DNA of 64,000 nucleotides from JAAYJS01 sp964346185 (GTDB lineage Bacteria; Bacillota; Clostridia; Eubacteriales; Eubacteriaceae), in NCBI GenBank assembly GCA_964346185.1, contig CAYFTR010000002.1:70156-134155 (forward strand), given 5' to 3'. A program made the position numbers and the translations under genes. Every line of letters starts with the position of its first letter. Position 1 is the first letter of the stretch. Shown piece after piece: positions 60,925-64,000 of this stretch. The notes beneath the pieces were generated by a model. That model did no database searches and was not told the origin of the DNA. It was given only the letters and a program-made list of their open reading frames with translations.

Positions 60925-60962
60925 ATCAGATTTTAATATATCTACCCCATGTCGAACACTGC

Positions 60963-61364
60963 TTAACGGCCGAAAAATCTGGCGATTTCCGTTTTTGCCG
61001 CTTCCGCCGAATCCGAACCGTGAATAAGGTTTTCTCCCGTGTTGTTGGCAAAATCTCCGCGGATGGTTCCGGCCGAGGCCTCTTCCGCTTTGGTTGCTCC
61101 CATCAGTATCCGCATACCGTCAATACAATTGTTGCCTTCAATAATCATGGCGAGCACCGGCCCGGAGGTCATATAAGCGACTAATTCCGGAAAAAAGGGT
61201 TGGTCGGCCACATGGGCATAATGTTCTTTTAAAACGGATTCGGTCAGATTGACAGTTTTTGCTTCTAAAATTCGGTAACCTTTTGCTTCGATACGACCGA
61301 TAATTGTACCGATTAATCCTCTTTTAAAAGCATCAGGTTTAAGCATTATGTAAGTTCTTTCCAT
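60963..61364 (-). CDS. ndk: Nucleoside-diphosphate kinase
   Basis: Balances NTP and dNTP pools. 133 residues with the catalytic H115 in NLIHGSDS and the nucleotide-site string IRGDFANNTGEN. The length is slightly short of the usual 140-150, which is normal for many Firmicutes. Ribosome site is weak (GAAAG). Confidence 0.96.
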   Translation of the reverse strand: MERTYIMLKPDAFKRGLIGTIIGRIEAKGYRILEAKTVNLTESVLKEHYAHVADQPFFPELVAYMTSGPVLAMIIEGNNCIDGMRILMGATKAEEASAGTIRGDFANNTGENLIHGSDSAEAAKTEIARFFGR

Positions 61365-61378
61365 CTTTCTACGTTTTA

Positions 61379-61609
61379 TTAAATATTTTCGTCCAGATCC
61401 ATTTCGTTTAAGATTTCTTTTAATGCGACCAATTCGTCGATGGTTAAGGTTACACCTTTGCGCATTTTTTCGTGATTGCTATCCCATTCACGAATGTCGT
61501 ATTTCGGTTCTCTCTCATTAAAGCTCACCAAATTCAGCTCTTTTTGCCAACCCGCACCGCTCTCCGACAATACACCGAATTCTTCTACAATTTTAAATGA
61601 AAAAGCCAT
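61379..61609 (-). CDS. YdbC/PC4-like single-stranded DNA-binding protein
   Basis: 76 residues with the PC4/YdbC fold strings WQKELNLVSFNEREPKYDIR and KMRKGVTLTIDEL. Bacterial YdbC proteins bind single-stranded DNA as dimers; a role in transcription or repair is suggested for relatives. It lies 14 bases upstream of ndk in the same direction, with glutaredoxin 8 bases further upstream. Confidence 0.8.
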   Translation of the reverse strand: MAFSFKIVEEFGVLSESGAGWQKELNLVSFNEREPKYDIREWDSNHEKMRKGVTLTIDELVALKEILNEMDLDENI

Positions 61610-61617
61610 GATCTCTC

Positions 61618-61872
61618 CTATTTTAATTTTTCTAACAATGTTCCGTCTTCTGCCATTCTATTTAATTCACTGAATCCGCCGATAAATTCATCTCCTATAA
61701 ACACATAGGGGACGGTTCGATGACCGGTTTTTTCGATTAAAGCTTCTTTTACCTCGGGTTTACCGGCTATCACCTCCGCCTCGAAGGGGATATTTAAGTT
61801 TTGCAATAAAAATTTTGCATTCATACAATAAGGACACGTTTCCCATATATATAATTTAACTTTTTTATTCAT
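61618..61872 (-). CDS. Glutaredoxin family protein
   Basis: 84 residues, thioredoxin fold with the active site CPYC (C13, C16), cis-Pro in TVPYVFIG and a C-terminal GGFSELNRM. A dithiol glutaredoxin, likely cytoplasmic. The partner reductase is not in the window. It may be co-transcribed with the PC4-like gene and ndk. The 114 bases before it show no clear feature. Confidence 0.9.
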   Translation of the reverse strand: MNKKVKLYIWETCPYCMNAKFLLQNLNIPFEAEVIAGKPEVKEALIEKTGHRTVPYVFIGDEFIGGFSELNRMAEDGTLLEKLK

Positions 61873-61986
61873 TATTCTTGTTACCTCCGTTATCTCTACA
61901 ATTGTTAAAAATAATAATCTATAATATTAAGAACGATTTTTATTCTAGTATAATTTTCTTTAAGGCTTATTAAAGTGCTCGAGCTT

Positions 61987-62946
61987 TTAAGGCTTACGGG
62001 TTGAAGGATCGCTTTCATTAAAAGCATTGATAATGTCGTCAACCATTTCTTCCCGTGACTCGTAAGCTGTCGGATGAAACCATCGGATACGTTTGTCTTT
62101 ACGAAACCAGGTTAATTGTCGTTTGGCAAAGTGGCGGGTATCTCGTTTTAATATACGAATACATTCTTCCAATGTCTCTTTGCCCTCCAAGTAAGGGAAT
62201 AATTCCTTGTAGCCGATGGCCTGCATGGACAACAAACCTTTATGATAGCCTTTTTTTTGCAACTCGACAATTTCTTCAAGCAGACCGGCAGACACCATCG
62301 CATCAACCCTCCGGTCGATACGTCGGTACAAGACCTCCCTCGGGTAATCTATTCCGATCATAAAATAATCGTAAGGCAAGCTTTGTTTTGCAGCTTCCCG
62401 ATCCCATTGTGTTTTGGTTTTTCCGGTCGTTTCATAAATTTCCAAAGCACGCATAACCCGTTTGCGGTTATTGGGATGTACAGCGGCAGCCGCCGTCGGA
62501 TCGACTGCTTCCAATTGACGATAAAGTGTTGCGTTGTCCGTCTCTTCTGTTTTTTTATAAAATTTAAGCCGTACCGTTTCATCTACAGGTGTTCCTTCCG
62601 ATACCCAGGGTAAGGTCATCGCATTGATATATAAACCGGTACCGCCGACAATAATCGGCTCTTTTTGTCTGTCTAAAATATCTTGAATAACGGTGGTTGC
62701 CTGTTGCTTAAAGCTCGCCACAGAAAATTTTTGATCCGGTTCTATAAAGTCTGTCAGATAACAGGGGATGTCTCCCAATTCTTCTTTCGTCGGTTTTGCT
62801 GTTCCGATTTGCATTTCCCGATAAATTTGCATGGAATCCGCGGAAATCAACTCGCCTTTTATTTTTTTTGCAAGGGCAATCGCAACGTCGGTCTTACCGC
62901 TTGCCGTAGGACCGACAAGGGTTATAATTTTTTTCTTGTTGTTCAT
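61987..62946 (-). CDS. miaA: tRNA dimethylallyltransferase
   Basis: Adds a dimethylallyl group to A37 of tRNAs reading UNN codons. 319 residues with P-loop GPTASGKT (12-19), SADSMQIYREMQIGTAKP and PCYLTDF. The ATG overlaps the mutL stop as ATGA, the standard mutL-miaA pair. Confidence 0.96.
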   Translation of the reverse strand: MNNKKKIITLVGPTASGKTDVAIALAKKIKGELISADSMQIYREMQIGTAKPTKEELGDIPCYLTDFIEPDQKFSVASFKQQATTVIQDILDRQKEPIIVGGTGLYINAMTLPWVSEGTPVDETVRLKFYKKTEETDNATLYRQLEAVDPTAAAAVHPNNRKRVMRALEIYETTGKTKTQWDREAAKQSLPYDYFMIGIDYPREVLYRRIDRRVDAMVSAGLLEEIVELQKKGYHKGLLSMQAIGYKELFPYLEGKETLEECIRILKRDTRHFAKRQLTWFRKDKRIRWFHPTAYESREEMVDDIINAFNESDPSTRKP

Positions 62947-64000
62947 AGTGCTCTTTTAAACAATTTTTGTAGTTCTTTCTCTTTTAATTGCAATATGACC
63001 GGTCTGCCGTGGGGACAGGTATAAGGATTTTCCAATTCCGTTATTTTTATCAGCAGGTCCCTTATTTCTTTTTCCGTTAATATTTGATTGCCCTTTACCG
63101 CCGCTTTGCACGCCATCATAGCAAAACGTTCATCTAAGTAGTTGCCTCCGATTTTTTTCTGATACATGACTTCTTCCAGAATGTTCATGACCATCTGAGG
63201 TTCTTGCGGCCGCCCCAACAACATGGGCACGGAACGAACAACAAAAGTGCGATCACCAAATACATCGGTCTCGAAACCATATCGATGTATTTCGTCCATT
63301 ATTTGCAAATAAGCCTCCCATTCCGCCGGGGTACATACCATGGGTACCGCCGCCAAAAGGTGTTGCATGGGTAGGGGTTTATTATGTGTGAGCGTTTGTT
63401 TGATTTTTTCGTAAAGATAGGCTTCGTGAGCGGCATGTTGGTCGATTAACCAACAGGTTTCTCCCTGTTCCACCATAATGTAAGTTAAAAACAATTGTCC
63501 GACAATTCTGCCGTAGGCAAAGGCTAAATTCGGTTTTTGAAGCACCCCTTGCATCTCTTTGGTTGTTGGCAGGTATTGCTCCGATGTTTCCGCTATCATC
63601 ATTTCTTCTACATAGGAGATGGTTGATTTTTCTTCCGTTATTGTTTTGCTGACAGGTTGCTCTGTTAAAATTTCCGGATTTTTATCGATTGTTCTTTGCT
63701 GATAAGCATCAAAGGTTTCAAATATATTGACCGGTTTTACTTTCTCGCCGAACGGCGTTTTTTCAGATAGAGGGTTATCCTCGGTTTGTGCATAATCAAC
63801 GATAAGATTCTCTTTTTTTAATGCTTCCCGAATACCTTGTTTAAAAAGCAAAGCAACCAAACTTTCGTTGAGTATTTGTACTTCCGTTTTAGCCGGATGT
63901 ACGTTAACATCCAACATTTTTCCCGGTAAGTCGATGAAAAGAAAGGCAAGCGGATAACGGTGTTGCATTAAATATCCTTGATATGCCTCCTCCAGTTGAT
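62943..64000 (-). CDS. mutL: DNA mismatch repair protein MutL, C-terminal part
   Basis: About 352 codons of MutL; the 5' end with the GHKL ATPase motifs lies beyond the window. The visible part has AYQGYLMQHRYPLAFLFIDL and the DVNVHPAKTEV motif, a variable linker, then the C-terminal dimerisation and endonuclease domain with DQHAAHEAYLYEK and CPHGRPVIL. The DQHAxHE and CPHGRP motifs indicate an endonuclease-type MutL, as expected for an organism without MutH. Confidence 0.95.
   Translation of the reverse strand, partial: QLEEAYQGYLMQHRYPLAFLFIDLPGKMLDVNVHPAKTEVQILNESLVALLFKQGIREALKKENLIVDYAQTEDNPLSEKTPFGEKVKPVNIFETFDAYQQRTIDKNPEILTEQPVSKTITEEKSTISYVEEMMIAETSEQYLPTTKEMQGVLQKPNLAFAYGRIVGQLFLTYIMVEQGETCWLIDQHAAHEAYLYEKIKQTLTHNKPLPMQHLLAAVPMVCTPAEWEAYLQIMDEIHRYGFETDVFGDRTFVVRSVPMLLGRPQEPQMVMNILEEVMYQKKIGGNYLDERFAMMACKAAVKGNQILTEKEIRDLLIKITELENPYTCPHGRPVILQLKEKELQKLFKRAL

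Overview
The window looks like a draft-genome scaffold from a strictly anaerobic, acetogenic, low-to-medium GC Gram-positive bacterium of the Clostridia. The grounds are a complete carbonyl branch of the Wood-Ljungdahl pathway (CO dehydrogenase, acetyl-CoA synthase, corrinoid iron-sulfur protein and its methyltransferase and activator) beside Firmicutes markers: sepF/ylm cell-division genes, spoVG, HPr kinase, hemZ, prsA-like lipoprotein and rqcH. The acs gene order resembles that of Eubacteriaceae acetogens such as Acetobacterium; this placement is from memory and is an inference. A run of exactly 100 N at 34615-34714 is a scaffold gap of unknown true length.

Layout. 1-467 is the 3' end of rqcH on the plus strand. 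From 464 to 33349 nearly everything is on the minus strand and is housekeeping: rluD, ylmH, yggT, sepF, yggS and a HlyD-like gene headed by tRNA-Pro(GGG); rseC-like, aspS, hemZ, an MBL hydrolase, dtd and a RelA/SpoT protein; apt, recJ, secF, secD, queG, engB and lon; clpX, clpP and tig; a PrsA-like foldase, mfd, pth, prs, glmU and spoVG. 33515-35523 holds an AIR-synthase-family kinase, a VanY-type peptidase cut by the gap, a small helical protein cut by the gap, a DUF3842 protein and a CooT-type nickel protein. 35785-51249 is the acetyl-CoA synthase region: acsB copy 1, a histidine-rich protein, acsB copy 2, cooC, cooS (acsA), acsE, acsC, acsD, a DUF3786 protein, acsV and an AcsF/CooC-type ATPase, all on the minus strand. 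51493-64000 holds a DMT transporter (plus), prfA, degV, a PHP phosphatase, hprK and uvrC (minus), a small orphan gene and an unusual HAD-phosphatase/amylomaltase fusion (plus), then ndk, a PC4-like protein, a glutaredoxin, miaA and the 3' part of mutL (minus).

How the genes work together. CooS makes CO, AcsE moves a methyl group from methyl-H4folate to the corrinoid protein AcsCD, AcsV reactivates that corrinoid, and AcsB joins methyl, CO and CoA at its Ni-Ni-[4Fe-4S] A-cluster. Two MinD-type ATPases, a CooT homologue, a protein with 31 histidines in its first 68 residues, and a truncated protein sharing the latter's C-terminal domain look like a nickel-handling set. The most notable observations are this nickel module, the asymmetric acsB duplication with a shared downstream repeat that shows protein-like substitutions, a candidate small RNA running against the acs genes at 44120-44178, and the HAD-MalQ fusion.
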